DNA from: an uncultured Lactobacillus sp.
Lineage (GTDB): Bacteria > Bacillota > Bacilli > Lactobacillales > Lactobacillaceae
Direction of reading: 5' to 3'
Assembly: GCF_947367125.1 (NCBI RefSeq)
Contig: NZ_CANBCQ010000001.1
Coordinates: 1-64,000 of the forward strand
DNA: 64,000 nucleotides
Shown: positions 30,597 through 42,950 of the stretch, one piece after another
Numbering within the stretch: position 1 is the first letter of the stretch
Layout: each line of letters begins with the position of its first letter
Notes under the pieces: generated by a model
Seen by the model: the letters and a program-made list of their open reading frames with translations, nothing else
Databases searched by the model: none
Told to the model about the DNA's origin: nothing
Program-made: the position numbers and the translations under genes

Positions 30597-31681
30597 TGCG
30601 GTACTTAATCTTAGAAGATGGCAGCGTTTATGCTGGTGAAGGCTTTGGGGCTGACTGCGAGAGTAGTGGTGAAGTTGTTTTTACCACGGGGATGACCGGT
30701 TATCAAGAAGCGATTACTGATCAATCTTATGCCGACCAAATTTTGGTTTTTACTAATCCTTTAATCGGCAACTATGGTATTACTTTAGCAGATTATGAAT
30801 CGCTTGAACCTAGAATTAAGGGCGTGATCTGCCATCAAGTTACCCGCCATCCTGATAATTGGCGCATGCAGACAAGCTTGCCGAAATTTTTGCAACATTT
30901 AAATATTCCTGGCATTCAAGGAATTGATACCCGTGAATTAGTCAAAAAATTGCGGGTTCATGGCACCTTAAGAGGAAAGATTGCTAATTCAAAGCAAAAT
31001 GCTGAAAAGATTGTCGCTGAATTGAAGACTAAGAATGTAACTCAAGGCGTGATTAGTCGCGTATCAACGAAAACACCTTATCCAGTTCCTGGTTCAAAGC
31101 GCAATATTGTGGTGATCGACTTTGGCATTAAGCACAGCATTTTACGTGAATTAGCCCAGCGGGACTGTAACTGCATTGTTTTGCCTTATACTGCTACAGC
31201 AAAAGAAGTATTAAATCTTCATCCCGATGGCGTGCTTTTAAGCAACGGCCCTGGTGATCCGGCAGAAATGGTAGAAGCAACTAAGATGGTCCGTGAAGTA
31301 GAAAAGCAAGTGCCACTCATGGGAATTTGTATGGGCCACCAAGTCTTTGCCTTAGCTAACGGGGCTAAAACTTATAAGATGAAGTTTGGTCACCGCGGTT
31401 TTAATCATCCTGTGCGTGAAATTGCGACCGGTAATATTGGTTTCACCTCGCAAAATCATGGTTATGCCGTTGCCGCAGACTCAATTGATAAGGATAATTT
31501 GATGATTACCCACGTTGAAGTTAATGATGGCACTGTTGAAGGATTGCGGCACAAAAAGTATCCAGCCTTTTCAGTCCAGTTTCACCCGGATGCTACGCCA
31601 GGGCCTCATGATGAGGTTTCATTATTTGATGACTTTATGTCAATGATCGATCAAAGAAAGGAAGAAAAGCGTCATGCCTAA
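30596..31681 (+). CDS. carA: Carbamoyl phosphate synthase small subunit
   Basis: [33 protein letters not shown]. Confidence 0.97.
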   Translation: MRYLILEDGSVYAGEGFGADCESSGEVVFTTGMTGYQEAITDQSYADQILVFTNPLIGNYGITLADYESLEPRIKGVICHQVTRHPDNWRMQTSLPKFLQHLNIPGIQGIDTRELVKKLRVHGTLRGKIANSKQNAEKIVAELKTKNVTQGVISRVSTKTPYPVPGSKRNIVVIDFGIKHSILRELAQRDCNCIVLPYTATAKEVLNLHPDGVLLSNGPGDPAEMVEATKMVREVEKQVPLMGICMGHQVFALANGAKTYKMKFGHRGFNHPVREIATGNIGFTSQNHGYAVAADSIDKDNLMITHVEVNDGTVEGLRHKKYPAFSVQFHPDATPGPHDEVSLFDDFMSMIDQRKEEKRHA

Positions 31682-34600
31682 AAGAACAGATATTCATAAA
31701 ATTATGGTGATTGGTTCTGGTCCCATTATTATTGGTCAAGCTGCAGAGTTTGATTATTCTGGGACACAAGCATGTTTAGCTTTGCGCGAAGAAGGCTATG
31801 AGGTGGTTTTGGTTAACTCGAACCCAGCTACGATCATGACAGATACGACGATTGCGGATAAGGTCTATCTTGAGCCCTTGACGGTTGAATCAATCTCGAG
31901 AATTATTCGCCAAGAATACCCCGACGCAATTCTGCCAACTTTAGGTGGTCAAGTGGGTCTGAATATGGCCTTAGCTTTAGCAAAAACAGGAATCTTGGAT
32001 GAATTGCAGATTGAGCTGTTAGGTACGAAGCTTTCTTCGATTGAACAAGCAGAAGACCGGGAAAAGTTTAAAGAACTTTGTCAAAAATTGGGTGAACCAA
32101 TTCCACCATCTAAGACAGTTAAGACAGTGGAAGATGCCTTAGCCTTTGGGGATAAAATTGGCTATCCGATCATTGTTCGGCCTGCTTTTACCATGGGCGG
32201 TACTGGCGGCGGTATTTGTCATAATCATGATGAATTAGCCGAGATTGCTAAAAATGGCTTGGAGTTATCGCCAGTAACGGAATGTCTGATTGAAAAATCA
32301 ATCGCTGGTTATAAAGAAATTGAATTTGAAGTAATGCGCGACCGTGATGACAACGCGATGATCGTTTGTTGTATGGAAAACTTTGATCCTGTTGGGATTC
32401 ATACGGGTGATTCGATTGTCTTTTCACCAAGTCAAACTCTGTCAGATAAAGAATATCAAATGTTGCGCGATTGCTCCTTGCGTTTGATTCGGGCATTAAA
32501 GATTGAAGGGGGATGCAATGTGCAGCTGGCCCTTGATCCTAATAGCTTCAACTATGATGTAATTGAAGTTAACCCCAGAGTATCACGCTCATCTGCCTTG
32601 GCTTCAAAGGCAACGGGTTATCCGATTGCCAAAATGGCCGCTAAGATTGCGGTAGGAATGACTTTAGATGAGATCAAGAATCCCGTTACAGGGACAACTT
32701 ATGCGGAATTTGAGCCAGCCTTAGATTATGTTGTCTGCAAGATTCCACGCTGGCCATTTGACAAGTTCCCTAAGGCCAACCGCGTTTTGGGTACGCAAAT
32801 GAAGGCGACGGGTGAAGTAATGGCTATTGGTCGAACTGCCGAAGAAGCCATGCAAAAAGCAGTGCGGTCACTAGAAATCGATGAAAAGGATTTGTACTCA
32901 CCAATTGCCCATCAGGCTAGCGATGACCAATTAGAGCAAAAGCTGGTTAAGGCTCAAGATGATCGTCTCTTTTATTTGGCAGAAGCCTTTAGACGGGGTT
33001 ACAGTTTAGAAGATTTACACGAATTAACTAAGATTAATTTCTATTTCTTGGATATTGTGCAACACCTAGTTGAATTAGAAAAAGAACTTAAAGAAAATAA
33101 AGACGATGTTGATACTTTGCGCCTAGCTAAAAAATACGGCATTAGCGATCCAACGATTGCTTCTTTGTGGGATGAAACTCCCGATCAAGTTCGCGCTTTA
33201 CGTAAAAAGCAGGGCATTATTCCGGTCTATAAAATGGTTGATACTTGTGCGGCTGAATTTGAATCGCAGACACCATACTTTTATTCAACTTATGATGCGG
33301 AAAATGAATCCCACCGAACTGGCAAAAAGTCAGTCATCGTCATTGGCTCAGGTCCAATTAGAATTGGTCAAGGGGTAGAATTCGACTACGCTACCGTACA
33401 TTGCGTTAAAGCTTTACAAAAAATGGGTTATGAAGCTATTGTTATCAACTCTAATCCAGAAACGGTCTCAACCGACTTCTCAATTTCCGATAAGCTATAC
33501 TTTGAACCTCTAACACTAGAAGATGTCTTGAATGTTTGCGATTTGGAAAAGCCAGAGGGTGTGATTGTCCAATTTGGTGGGCAGACTTCAATTAACTTAG
33601 CTCACGGTCTAGAAGAACATGGTGTTAAAATTCTCGGTACAAAAGTAGCTGATCTTAACCGGGCTGAAGACCGCGAACTTTTTGATCAGATTATTAAACA
33701 AATGCACTTGCATCAGCCACAAGGATTAACGGCTATCATCCATGAAGGCGTGCTAGAAGCTGCCGAGCAATTGGGGTATCCTGTCTTAGTTCGGCCAAGT
33801 TATGTCTTAGGTGGTAAAGCCATGGAAATTGTTTATAATAAGGTCGAACTAGAGGAATACTTGCACGACCACGTTGATATTGCAGCCGATCACCCGATCT
33901 TAGTTGATGATTATCTTGATGGGCGTGAATGTGATGTCGACGCAATTAGTGACGGCAAAGAAGTACTTTTGCCAGGAATTATGGAACATATTGAACATGC
34001 CGGAGTGCACTCAGGCGACTCGATGGCGGTTTATCCGCCACAAACCTTCTCTGATGAAGTTAAGGAAAAGATTACGGAAGTTACCAGAAAATTAGCCTTA
34101 GCTTTGAACTGCGTCGGGATTATGAACATTCAATTTATTGTCAGAGAGGGTGAAGTCTATGTGATTGAAGTTAATCCAAGAGCCAGCAGAACCGTGCCTT
34201 TCTTGAGCAAGATTACTGGTATTGAAATGGCACAAGTTGCTACGCGAGTGATTATGGGTGAAAGCTTAGCTGAGCAAGGCTATAGCGATGGTTTAGCGCC
34301 AGAGCCAGAACTGATTTCAGTCAAGGCGCCAGTCTTCTCCTTCAGTAAATTAGCTGATGTCGATTCTTACTTAGGCCCAGAAATGAAGTCTACTGGCGAG
34401 GTAATGGGCAGTGACCATACTTTTGCTAAGGCCCTTTATAAAGCTTTTGCCGGTGCTAAAATGCAATTGCCAGAAAATGGTAATGTTCTTTTGACTATTG
34501 AAGACCGCGACAAGGAAAAGATTTTACCAATTGCCAAAAGATTTGCACGGATTGGTTACCGAATTTTTGCGACTAAGGGAACGGCTGATTTCTTAAAAAA

Positions 34601-34862
34601 GAACGACTTGCATGTAGAACTGGTAACTAAAGTGCACGAAGCTGAGCAAGCTGATAATAACATCTTGAATGAATTGCGTGATGATCAGATTGATTTGGTA
34701 ATTAACACAATGGGGCATGATCTGGAAAAGAATTCCGATGGCTTCATTATTAGACAGATGGCGATTCAGCAAAATGTGCCGCTTTTGACAGCGCTAGACA
34801 CTGCCGATGCACTTCTGACGGCACTAGAAAATAGATCATTTGCGACCGATGCCTTGCAATAG
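31674..34862 (+). CDS. carB: Carbamoyl phosphate synthase large subunit
   Basis: 1062 aa; two ATP-grasp halves, [24 protein letters not shown]. Confidence 0.98.
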   Translation: MPKRTDIHKIMVIGSGPIIIGQAAEFDYSGTQACLALREEGYEVVLVNSNPATIMTDTTIADKVYLEPLTVESISRIIRQEYPDAILPTLGGQVGLNMALALAKTGILDELQIELLGTKLSSIEQAEDREKFKELCQKLGEPIPPSKTVKTVEDALAFGDKIGYPIIVRPAFTMGGTGGGICHNHDELAEIAKNGLELSPVTECLIEKSIAGYKEIEFEVMRDRDDNAMIVCCMENFDPVGIHTGDSIVFSPSQTLSDKEYQMLRDCSLRLIRALKIEGGCNVQLALDPNSFNYDVIEVNPRVSRSSALASKATGYPIAKMAAKIAVGMTLDEIKNPVTGTTYAEFEPALDYVVCKIPRWPFDKFPKANRVLGTQMKATGEVMAIGRTAEEAMQKAVRSLEIDEKDLYSPIAHQASDDQLEQKLVKAQDDRLFYLAEAFRRGYSLEDLHELTKINFYFLDIVQHLVELEKELKENKDDVDTLRLAKKYGISDPTIASLWDETPDQVRALRKKQGIIPVYKMVDTCAAEFESQTPYFYSTYDAENESHRTGKKSVIVIGSGPIRIGQGVEFDYATVHCVKALQKMGYEAIVINSNPETVSTDFSISDKLYFEPLTLEDVLNVCDLEKPEGVIVQFGGQTSINLAHGLEEHGVKILGTKVADLNRAEDRELFDQIIKQMHLHQPQGLTAIIHEGVLEAAEQLGYPVLVRPSYVLGGKAMEIVYNKVELEEYLHDHVDIAADHPILVDDYLDGRECDVDAISDGKEVLLPGIMEHIEHAGVHSGDSMAVYPPQTFSDEVKEKITEVTRKLALALNCVGIMNIQFIVREGEVYVIEVNPRASRTVPFLSKITGIEMAQVATRVIMGESLAEQGYSDGLAPEPELISVKAPVFSFSKLADVDSYLGPEMKSTGEVMGSDHTFAKALYKAFAGAKMQLPENGNVLLTIEDRDKEKILPIAKRFARIGYRIFATKGTADFLKKNDLHVELVTKVHEAEQADNNILNELRDDQIDLVINTMGHDLEKNSDGFIIRQMAIQQNVPLLTALDTADALLTALENRSFATDALQ

Positions 34863-34925
34863 AAATAAAAAAGTGAATATCTAAATGAAATAAACTCCGA
34901 GATTTTGATGATCCGTACCGTGTCA

Positions 34926-36508
34926 AGTAGACAGTTAAAATATATAAATAATCAGTTTAATCAGATCGCTATATTATGCGAGCTGATTTTTCTTTTCATC
35001 GATCCTTTTCCAAAAATCTTTATATCGTTTATCTTATTTTATTGGATATGAAATTATATTCCCTGAATTATTCTTAGTTTCCAGTCTTACTTGACCTGCG
35101 GTCTTACCTTTGAAACGTTCTTGAGGATCATAATTAACATAGTATTCAATCGTTGCTTTAAAAGCTGCTTCCATATCTTCATAATTATTTACATTTGGAT
35201 AAAGAATTGCTCTCATTTCTTTGATTAAACCTTGCCAGCCTTCCTTGGTCCATTATCAATACAGCGGCTTACTCGTGACATTGATTGTGACATGCCATGT
35301 TCTTTTAGTTCTTGCAGGAAAGCAGCTCTAGTAAATTGAAATCCTCGATCACTATGAAGCATTGCATGACTATCTGGTTCTCTTTTCCAAGCAGCTGTTA
35401 AGGCAGCGTTAACTAAAGCCACATCATTACGCTTACTTAGAGCATATCCAACAAGAAATCTGTCATATAGATCAAAGATAGTACAGAGATAAATCTTTTG
35501 ATCTGTTCCTGGAACCTTTTCTTCGGTAGTATCAGTACACCATTTTTCATTAGGTTTAGTGGCATTGAAGTCTCTGTGTAGTATATTTTCGGCGGTTTCT
35601 TCCGGTCTAGCTGCTTTATAGCGATAAATCTAGCCTTACTAGTATAGATGCCATTCACACACATCAAGCGAGCCACCGTCCTGCGGTATATTTTGGCTTT
35701 ACCGTCTGTTAGCTCATTGTTTAATGCTAAAGTCATCTTAGGAGAACCGAAGAGACTATTATTACTCTTAGTTATTTCTTTAATACGTTTAAGAAGCTCT
35801 TGATCTCTTAATTCACGTTTACTTGGCTTATGTTTGAGCTATTTGTAGTAGGCCGAACGAGCAGTATGAGTTTGCTTACACATCCATTCAATCGACCACT
35901 TGTATTCCTGATGACATTCTTTGATCAAATTATAAAGAGAGTATCGCTGTTTTGGTATAAGTGCTATTTGTCTTTGTTTTGGCTGTCCAGCAAACACATC
36001 CTTTCTAATTCCTTCACTTTTTTAAGAAGGATATTTGTTGGTCTTTGAGTTTCAGACAGTTCAGATTCTTTTAATCGATGACCACGTTTATCTTCTAAAC
36101 TATTAGCTCCTTGTTCTCTGTGTTTCTTGGACTAGTTATATACTTGCGCATAGCCGCAGTCAAATTTAAGAGCTGTTTCTTTATAGTTCCATTCATGATT
36201 CTTACAGTATTCTACTATCTGCTTTCGTTCTTCTAGGGTTGTCTTTTTTCTCTTAGTCATATAAGCCTCCGGAATAGGATTGTAGTCCTTGAGTTCTTGA
36301 TGACTATTATACTTGATAACCCATTGCTTTAAATTGGTAGGAACTTTGTAGTCCAAACTTATTTGCCAGCTGATTATATGAACCTTCACCATTTAAATAT
36401 TGTTTAACTGCTTTAAGCTTAGCTTCATAGCTAAATTTACTTTTTTCTAGACATATAAAAGGTCCTACTTTCATAGATAGTACAGTTTATATATTTGTAC
36501 TGTCTACT
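34926..36508 (-). mobile_element. Degenerate IS3-family element (orfA 36132-36400 region, orfB fragments 35034-35830)
   Basis: Imperfect terminal IRs agtagacagttaaaatatataaa (34926) / tttatatatttgtactgtctact (ending 36508); orfA HTH KKTTLEERKQIVEYCKNHEWNYKETALKF; orfB DDE fragments SDRGFQFTRAAFLQELKEHGMSQSMSRVSRCIDNG split by stops/frameshifts. Confidence 0.85.
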
Positions 36509-36689
36509 AAAGTAGGACTATATCATTTCGAGGGTCACTACATTTGAATGATTTTTTAATTCCGCTGGCAAAACCTCGTTTTTTCTTTTTGCTAGCAAGT
36601 AACTGCCTTGTTTGCAAAATATTAAAGTTCATGTCCGAATTTTGGGTTCCATATACCTTCATCGTGCTTTTTCTAAACTTTGCTTACTA

Positions 36690-37715
36690 GCTATAGTTAA
36701 CCACTTGGTAACTTTAGTTTAATAATATTTTTTTCCTGAATTGTCAAATTAGAAATATATTGCTTGAAGAGTTCTTCTGCTGTTTGATATTGGAGGATTC
36801 GACGATGTTTACGGTTAATGGCATCAGTTGCCTGTTGAACATAAGCAGCTGACTTATCTTTCATGCTTTTGTCCTTAGGGAAAAATTGACGCAGAAGTCC
36901 ATTGCAGTTATCATTTGTGTCTCTTTCCCAAGGAGAATATAGATGAGCAAAGTAGATCTGACAGTGTTTGATTTTAGTCATATCTGCAAACTCAGAACCA
37001 CTGTCAAACGTAATTGAAGGATGCCGATCTATTTCCTTTTGAAGCAATCTTTGACAAGTGTTGGCTCGATAATCAGGTATTTTGATAACAACCTCAAAAT
37101 GAGTGGTTCTTTCAGTCAGTGCTATTAAGGCAGGTTGATTTTTGCGTCTAACGCCTTTGACTAAATCGCCTGATATTGCATATCCAGCAATCCTTGATCA
37201 ATATAACGATGTACAGTGGGCGTGCTAGGACATGGATAACTTGGCATAATCCTGTGAAATTCATCGATGCTGGTGGCATCAAATTTGGCTTTAAAGCGTC
37301 TGCTTAGCATTCTGAAAAAGACGGCATAATGCTTTAGTGGATTACGCTTATAGCAGTTTCTGCGGCGCTTTTCATGATAAATTTGTGCAGTATCAGCGTA
37401 ATAGTGCTCATACAAGACATAGCTGCTATTTCTTTGCAGGATACTGCCTCGTCTAATTTCACGGCTGATAGTTGATTTATGACAGCCTACTTCTTGAGCG
37501 ATAGCAGTGCAGGAGGTTATACCAGAATCAAGCAGAGCTTGAATTTGTCCACGTCGTTCGCTGTTCAATTGATGATAATGCCTGGAAATGCTAGAATTTG
37601 AGTTGGTCAGGAAGATCTTCCTTTCTTGATTTTTTGGTCACTTCAAGTTTAGGTCTTCATGGCTTTTTTGTTTAACACTTAGTGTTGCACTTCAATTTTA
37701 AATCCGGGAATTTCT
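36690..37715 (-). mobile_element. Degenerate IS30-family element
   Basis: Fragments 37161-37568 (HTH GCHKSTISREIRRG) and 36697-37047 (FDSGSEFADM...FAHLYSPWERDTNDNCNGLLRQFFPK); broken frame. Confidence 0.85.
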
Positions 37716-37815
37716 TACATTAAAAAATAAAGAATGAAAATTATGGATAACGTGTGTTATACTAAACTGTAGAAATTGATTGAAATTTGTTTAGAGTTGA
37801 AAAGAGTGACTTAAG

Positions 37816-40494
37816 ATGTTATCAAAGAATAATACGCAAGAGAAATTAAGAAAATTAGAAGAAAAGAAAAATCATTTTGCAATTAGAAAGTTAACAGTTG
37901 GAGCAGCTTCTGTTTTAATTGGTTTGACCTTTATGGGTGTGTCAAATAATCACGTTGAAGCGGCTCCTAATGATCAGTCTATAGCAACTACAAATATTAA
38001 TCAAAAAGCTCAAGTTGAATCGTCAAGTCCACAAAAAGATGATACTCAGACTAGTTCAAATACTCCAGTTAGTTCTAAAAACCCTGCAACAGAATCTAAC
38101 AAATCTACTCAAGTTCAAGATACAAATAAAGCACAAGTACCTAATACTCCATCAAATGAAGCAGTAGAGAATGCTCCTGCAGTTAAAGGAGTTAGTGCTG
38201 AAAGCAACGGTGAACAAATTGATAACATTCACAGTACCATCAGTGTGACTGCTACCAACAAGTACACTGGTCAAACTTCATCTTCAAGCGCTAATACAGT
38301 ACAAGTCAATGAACCTACTGCCGAAGATTTGAACATGGTGCTTACTTTAACTAATGATACTGACCAAGAACAGCAGATTAATACTGCTTATCCAAATAAT
38401 TCTTATGCTCTTCCTGCTTATGGTGGAACAGGTGCTCAAATTGTAGTCGATCCTTCTAGAGTTAAAGTAGTTAATGGCGAAGTTACTTTTGGTGGTAATT
38501 ACACTGATAGTAATGTTTCAATTGGTTCTTGGGACTATGCCACAGGTAACAATACTTCAAGTGGTTTTAATAATAGTTCAGAAACTAAAGCTATTATTGC
38601 TAAAAAACCTGAATTAATTGGTGGATTCTCAACTATAGGAACTCTTAAAGCAAAAGAAATTGTTACAATCATTGTGCCACTAAAAGTACTTGATACTCAA
38701 AAACAAGTTATTGGCGGTGTCCAAAGACAATGGGGGCAAGCTATCACTATTCAAGCAAGTCCTGAAAACTTCCGTGATGCAAATGATTACACTGATACTA
38801 ATTTAACAGTTGATGGCTTAACTGATGGTAATATTTCCAACTTGGCTGATAATAATGGTAATTTAATTGTTTCTGGTCAAATTACTAATAACGGTTTTAT
38901 CTCTCATGATGAAAGTTTAGTCTTCAACTTATCAAGTGTTGGCAGTGCTAATAACCATAAGGTACAAACTGTTTTAGACCATGATAAAGCTATTCAGTTA
39001 GATTGGAATAATGCCACAAACGATAATATTTCTTATTATGTTAACGGTACTTATAAGACTGCCGCTCAAATGACAGATTCTGATTGGAATCATGTAACTA
39101 TGGTTAAAGTTGATGCATCTCTTCAATCAGGTCAAACTGGAAAAGTAACTATTCCGGTAAGACTTAGCAACTTAGACCAAATTGAATCTGACTTGCAAAA
39201 TGTAAGTGATATGGGTCCATCTAACAATCGTTTAAATACCATTTCTTTATCTGCAAAATCAGACAATAGTGATCTTAAAGTTACTAACGGTTCAGTTAGT
39301 TATTATTCTGAATTACCAGCTTATGCTGCAATGAAGGCCATTGAAGATGAAATTAATGGTAAAGGTTCAATTACCCCAATGTACTTAGTAATTGATAAAG
39401 ATGGTAATCGTAGCTACAAACCAATTGCTGGTATCACTATTCCACAATTAGGTAAAGACTGCTTTACTTACTTAAATATTGGCCACAAAGATCCAAGTAG
39501 CACTTTATTTACTGATGGTGATTACACTATTAAACTAGATAAGGTTTTTGACGCTGCTAAAGATCATGGCTTCTCTGTAAATATCAGTAAGAACAACGGT
39601 CAAGAAGCTGCTTGGCCAACATATTATTATCAAGCATCTAGTGCTAATAAGGCTGATAAAATCGATCTTTATATGCAACTCCAACAAATTTTTAATACTA
39701 AAGACTTAACTTTAATGGTTGGAGATAGCTGGAATTCTAATGATAGTCTCGTATCGGCTAATGTTAATTTCTATACTTTAAACTTCTCAGATTACTTTGG
39801 CACTGCCTACGATGGTAATAAAGATCTTAAGGCTACTGGTGATTACACTTATGATCTATATGACGCAAAGGGCAAACAAATTGCTAAAGATGTTCCAGTG
39901 GGTCAAAATGTACCAACTTTAGCAATGGGAACTTATAAAGTCGTTTACCATTATCAAATTAATAAAAACGAAACTGTTTCAAAAACTGCCACAATTATTG
40001 TAAATGGTAGTACTTCAAGTGATCCTTTGACACAACCTGATAAGCCTGAATTCGAAGGTGGCGTTTCTGGTACTCCTTTGACTCAACCTGATCTTCCAAA
40101 ATATACTGGTCCTATCTCTAATAATCCTGATAATTCTGAAACTCAACCAGAAAGTTCAGTCGCTCCCCTTCCACAAGAACCGGAAGCTCTAACTGATAAC
40201 AATAATGTTCCAAGTGAACCGGCTACTAATGAAGATACAGTTGCGCCTCACTCAACTAAGAACACAGATACCCAAGAAAGTGCAGAGAAGAAGACTAGCC
40301 CTGAAGTAACTGCTTCAGTACATGCAACTAAGCTTGCTACAATAAGTCATCATGCACAAGTAACAAACAATAACCAAAAGAAAGAAAATACTTTACCACA
40401 AACCGGTGACCAAAAGAATAATTCAGCAATTGCTGGCCTCTTAGCAATTGGCTTAGGTATCTTAGGTTTGGTTGTTAGAAGACGCGAAAATTAA
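37816..40494 (+). CDS. YSIRK-signal, LPXTG-anchored surface protein
   Basis: N-term KKNHFAIRKLTVGAASVLIGLTFMG; C-term LPQTGDQKNNSAIAGLLAIGLGILGLVVRRREN. Confidence 0.93.
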   Translation: MLSKNNTQEKLRKLEEKKNHFAIRKLTVGAASVLIGLTFMGVSNNHVEAAPNDQSIATTNINQKAQVESSSPQKDDTQTSSNTPVSSKNPATESNKSTQVQDTNKAQVPNTPSNEAVENAPAVKGVSAESNGEQIDNIHSTISVTATNKYTGQTSSSSANTVQVNEPTAEDLNMVLTLTNDTDQEQQINTAYPNNSYALPAYGGTGAQIVVDPSRVKVVNGEVTFGGNYTDSNVSIGSWDYATGNNTSSGFNNSSETKAIIAKKPELIGGFSTIGTLKAKEIVTIIVPLKVLDTQKQVIGGVQRQWGQAITIQASPENFRDANDYTDTNLTVDGLTDGNISNLADNNGNLIVSGQITNNGFISHDESLVFNLSSVGSANNHKVQTVLDHDKAIQLDWNNATNDNISYYVNGTYKTAAQMTDSDWNHVTMVKVDASLQSGQTGKVTIPVRLSNLDQIESDLQNVSDMGPSNNRLNTISLSAKSDNSDLKVTNGSVSYYSELPAYAAMKAIEDEINGKGSITPMYLVIDKDGNRSYKPIAGITIPQLGKDCFTYLNIGHKDPSSTLFTDGDYTIKLDKVFDAAKDHGFSVNISKNNGQEAAWPTYYYQASSANKADKIDLYMQLQQIFNTKDLTLMVGDSWNSNDSLVSANVNFYTLNFSDYFGTAYDGNKDLKATGDYTYDLYDAKGKQIAKDVPVGQNVPTLAMGTYKVVYHYQINKNETVSKTATIIVNGSTSSDPLTQPDKPEFEGGVSGTPLTQPDLPKYTGPISNNPDNSETQPESSVAPLPQEPEALTDNNNVPSEPATNEDTVAPHSTKNTDTQESAEKKTSPEVTASVHATKLATISHHAQVTNNNQKKENTLPQTGDQKNNSAIAGLLAIGLGILGLVVRRREN

Positions 40495-40517
40495 TTAATA
40501 TTATTCTTTAAAAAAGT

Positions 40518-40557
40518 TAGAACCAAGCAATTATTAAATTGCTTGGTTCTTTTTCTT
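40518..40557 (+). terminator. Rho-independent terminator
   Basis: agaaccaagcaattattaaattgcttggttctttttc. Confidence 0.8.
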
Positions 40558-41010
40558 TTACTTTGTTTTCTTCAAGTCTGATGCGAGTTAAGAGGTTGAT
40601 GTAATTAGAGTAGCCATAGACTGTTCTTTCAATTTGTTTGATTTTGCGGTTAAAGCCCTCTAAACAACCATTGGAATAAGTTAGAGCAGCTCCATTTAAG
40701 ATAGCCAGCTATTTTTTATAGAATGTCATTAGTGTCTTATGCATTAATTCATAAGAAGCACTTAAGACTTTTAACTTAGAAGCATTGGAAATAGAACAAT
40801 ACTTCTTAACGGGATCAGTTTGAGCCATTGATCTACGATTGCAGTCCCTGTATAAAACCCGCTGCTTAAACAAACGGATAATTACAGGAAAGCTAGCGTT
40901 AGCTGTAAGATAACGATTATCAGATTTGTAACGGCCATTGTGAAGAAGATTAAAAGAACCACAAAAAGGACAAGCAGATTGAATTAAGACCGCTTTGATT
41001 TTTTATTGAA
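40557..41010 (-). mobile_element. ISL3-family transposase remnant, zinc-ribbon N-terminus joined to C-terminus by deletion
   Basis: Minus translation CPFCGSFNLLHNGRYKSDNRYLTANASFPVIIRLFKQRVLYRDCNRRSMAQTDPV... and ALTYSNGCLEGFNRKIKQIERTVYGYSNYINLLTRIRLE. Confidence 0.85.
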
Positions 41011-41154
41011 GAGGACTGTGTCCTATTTTTTTGTTGCCAAATTTTGTATTTAATAAAAGCGTTTTATATTTTCCTTACTTTTCGTTTGCACAGTAAGCGA
41101 TTTCATTGATAGAATGCTTTTTGTAACTTTTTAATATACAGGGGAGACAATTTG

Positions 41155-42018
41155 ATGAATTATTTATTTCTATTCATCCCGGCAATCGGCTGGGGACTTA
41201 TGCCGATGTTCGTTGCTGGGGTCAAGAAGAGTAACATCTATCACCAAATTTTAGGGACTGTGTTTGGTGCATTTATCTTTGGTGCGGTTGTTACTTTAAT
41301 TAAGCATCCCGCCTTTAATGCGACTACTTTCATGTTAGCGATGCTTGCTGGTGCTGCTTGGGTTATTGGTCAGGTTGGTCAATACTACAGTTATTCTAAG
41401 GTCGGCGTTTCCGAAACTATGCCAATCTCAACTGGTTTGCAGCTGATCGGTGTGCCGCTTGTTGGGGTATTAATCTTTGGCGAATGGGCAAGCACTCAAG
41501 CTAAGCTCTTTGGTTTCTTGGGAATTATTGCCTTGATCATTGGGGTGGCCTTCACTTCATTAACTGACAAGGGTACTGCTGAAGGCGATAAGAAGGACCA
41601 GACCACAACCATGATTGTCTTGGTTTTGACTACTTTGGGTTACATCACTTCAAGTTCCATTCCTAAGGCCTTGAAGGGAGACAGTGTGATGATCTTCTTT
41701 GCTGAAACTATCGGAATGCTAGTTGCAGCAGTGATTTACTTGATTGCTTCTAAGCAAACTCAAGTATTCAAGCAAAAGGAAAGCTACCAAGTAATTCCAG
41801 CCGGAATTATTTATGCAATCGCTGCTCTTGCTTACATCGTTTCAGTTAAAATGAACGGGGTAAACTTAGCCTTCGTTATGTCGCAGCTTTGCGTAGTTAT
41901 TTCTACGCTTGGTGGGATTGTCTTTTTACACGAAGAGAAGACCAAGAAGGGTTACATCTACACTGGTATTGGTTTAGTATTGATCGTAGCTGGTGCAGTG
42001 CTTACTTCAATTTTTTAA
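41155..42018 (+). CDS. GRP-family sugar transporter (glucose uptake GlcU/RbsU-like)
   Basis: MNYLFLFIPAIGWGLMPMFVAG; PISTGLQLIGVPLVGVLIFGEW; 10-TM profile. Confidence 0.85.
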   Translation: MNYLFLFIPAIGWGLMPMFVAGVKKSNIYHQILGTVFGAFIFGAVVTLIKHPAFNATTFMLAMLAGAAWVIGQVGQYYSYSKVGVSETMPISTGLQLIGVPLVGVLIFGEWASTQAKLFGFLGIIALIIGVAFTSLTDKGTAEGDKKDQTTTMIVLVLTTLGYITSSSIPKALKGDSVMIFFAETIGMLVAAVIYLIASKQTQVFKQKESYQVIPAGIIYAIAALAYIVSVKMNGVNLAFVMSQLCVVISTLGGIVFLHEEKTKKGYIYTGIGLVLIVAGAVLTSIF

Positions 42019-42145
42019 AAAGAATAATATTCAAGTCTTGAAAGCAAATTTGTTTTCAGGGCTTTTTCTTTGCCTTTATTAACATGAGGCGATATCATAC
42101 TTATTTACTAATGGAATATAGTTAACAATTGTAGGGAGCTTAGAG

Positions 42146-42580
42146 ATGACTTTTAGCAAAGAAGAAAAAGAACAAGCTTTAAAGAATTTAACTGCTGAAG
42201 AATACAAGGTAACTCAAGAAGCGGCTACTGAATATCCTTTTAGTGGCAAATACGATGATTTCTACGAGCAGGGTATTTACGTTGATGTGTTGTCTGGCGA
42301 GCCGCTTTTTTCAAGCAATGACAAGTATGATGCAGGTTGCGGCTGGCCTAGTTTTACCAAGCCGATTAAGAAGTTAACCTATCATCGTGATCAGTCACAT
42401 GGTATGGAGCGCACAGAAGTTAAGAGTCCGGAAGCTGATTCACATTTGGGTCATGTTTTTACCAATGGGCCCATTGACAAAGGCGGGTTGCGCTATTGCA
42501 TCAATTCTGCGGCTTTGAAGTTTATTCCGTTTGCTGAGTTAGATGAAGCCGGCTATGAGGAATATAAGAATTTGTTTTAG
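42146..42580 (+). CDS. msrB: Peptide-methionine (R)-S-oxide reductase
   Basis: [33 protein letters not shown]. Confidence 0.97.
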   Translation: MTFSKEEKEQALKNLTAEEYKVTQEAATEYPFSGKYDDFYEQGIYVDVLSGEPLFSSNDKYDAGCGWPSFTKPIKKLTYHRDQSHGMERTEVKSPEADSHLGHVFTNGPIDKGGLRYCINSAALKFIPFAELDEAGYEEYKNLF

Positions 42581-42591
42581 TGAAGCCAAAA

Positions 42592-42887
42592 ATGGATAGA
42601 AAAGATCAGCGTGCAAATACTTTTATTAGTAAAAAATGTCATATTGTTTAAGGCACAATCCAGATAAATATGGTTTGAAGCTTGATGAATATGGCTTTGT
42701 CGATTTGCAAGAATTTTTAAAAGCAGAAATAATAAAATCTGTGCTCTGTATGGTCATTCAATTCCTGGAATTATTAAACGCCGACAGGCAGTGCCGCCTC
42801 TTATCAAGATGGGATTGATTTTTATGTAGGTAATAATGAAGTATGGCTGTGTTATGAAGTACCAAGCAAGTATTTACGATTAGGATG
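42592..42887 (+). pseudogene. kptA: RNA 2'-phosphotransferase (KptA/Tpt1) remnant with frameshift and internal deletion
   Basis: SYCLRHNPDKYGLKLDEYGFVDLQEFLKA; other frame YGHSIPGIIKRRQAVPP; C-term IDFYVGNNEVWLCYEVPSKYLRLG. Confidence 0.85.
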
Positions 42888-42908
42888 AAATTAAAGCAAC
42901 AAAAAGAA

Positions 42909-42950
42909 AATGGTAAGAGCATAAATTTTAGCTCTTACCATTTTTTTATT
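42909..42950. terminator. Rho-independent terminator
   Basis: aatggtaagagc ataaatttta gctcttaccatt ttttt. Confidence 0.8.

Noticed and set aside
32248-34095. Small ORFs nested in carB
   Set aside because: Out-of-frame shadows of a conserved gene.
36509-36690. Possible separate small mobile element between IS3 and IS30
   Set aside because: No recognisable ORF or inverted ends; left unassigned.
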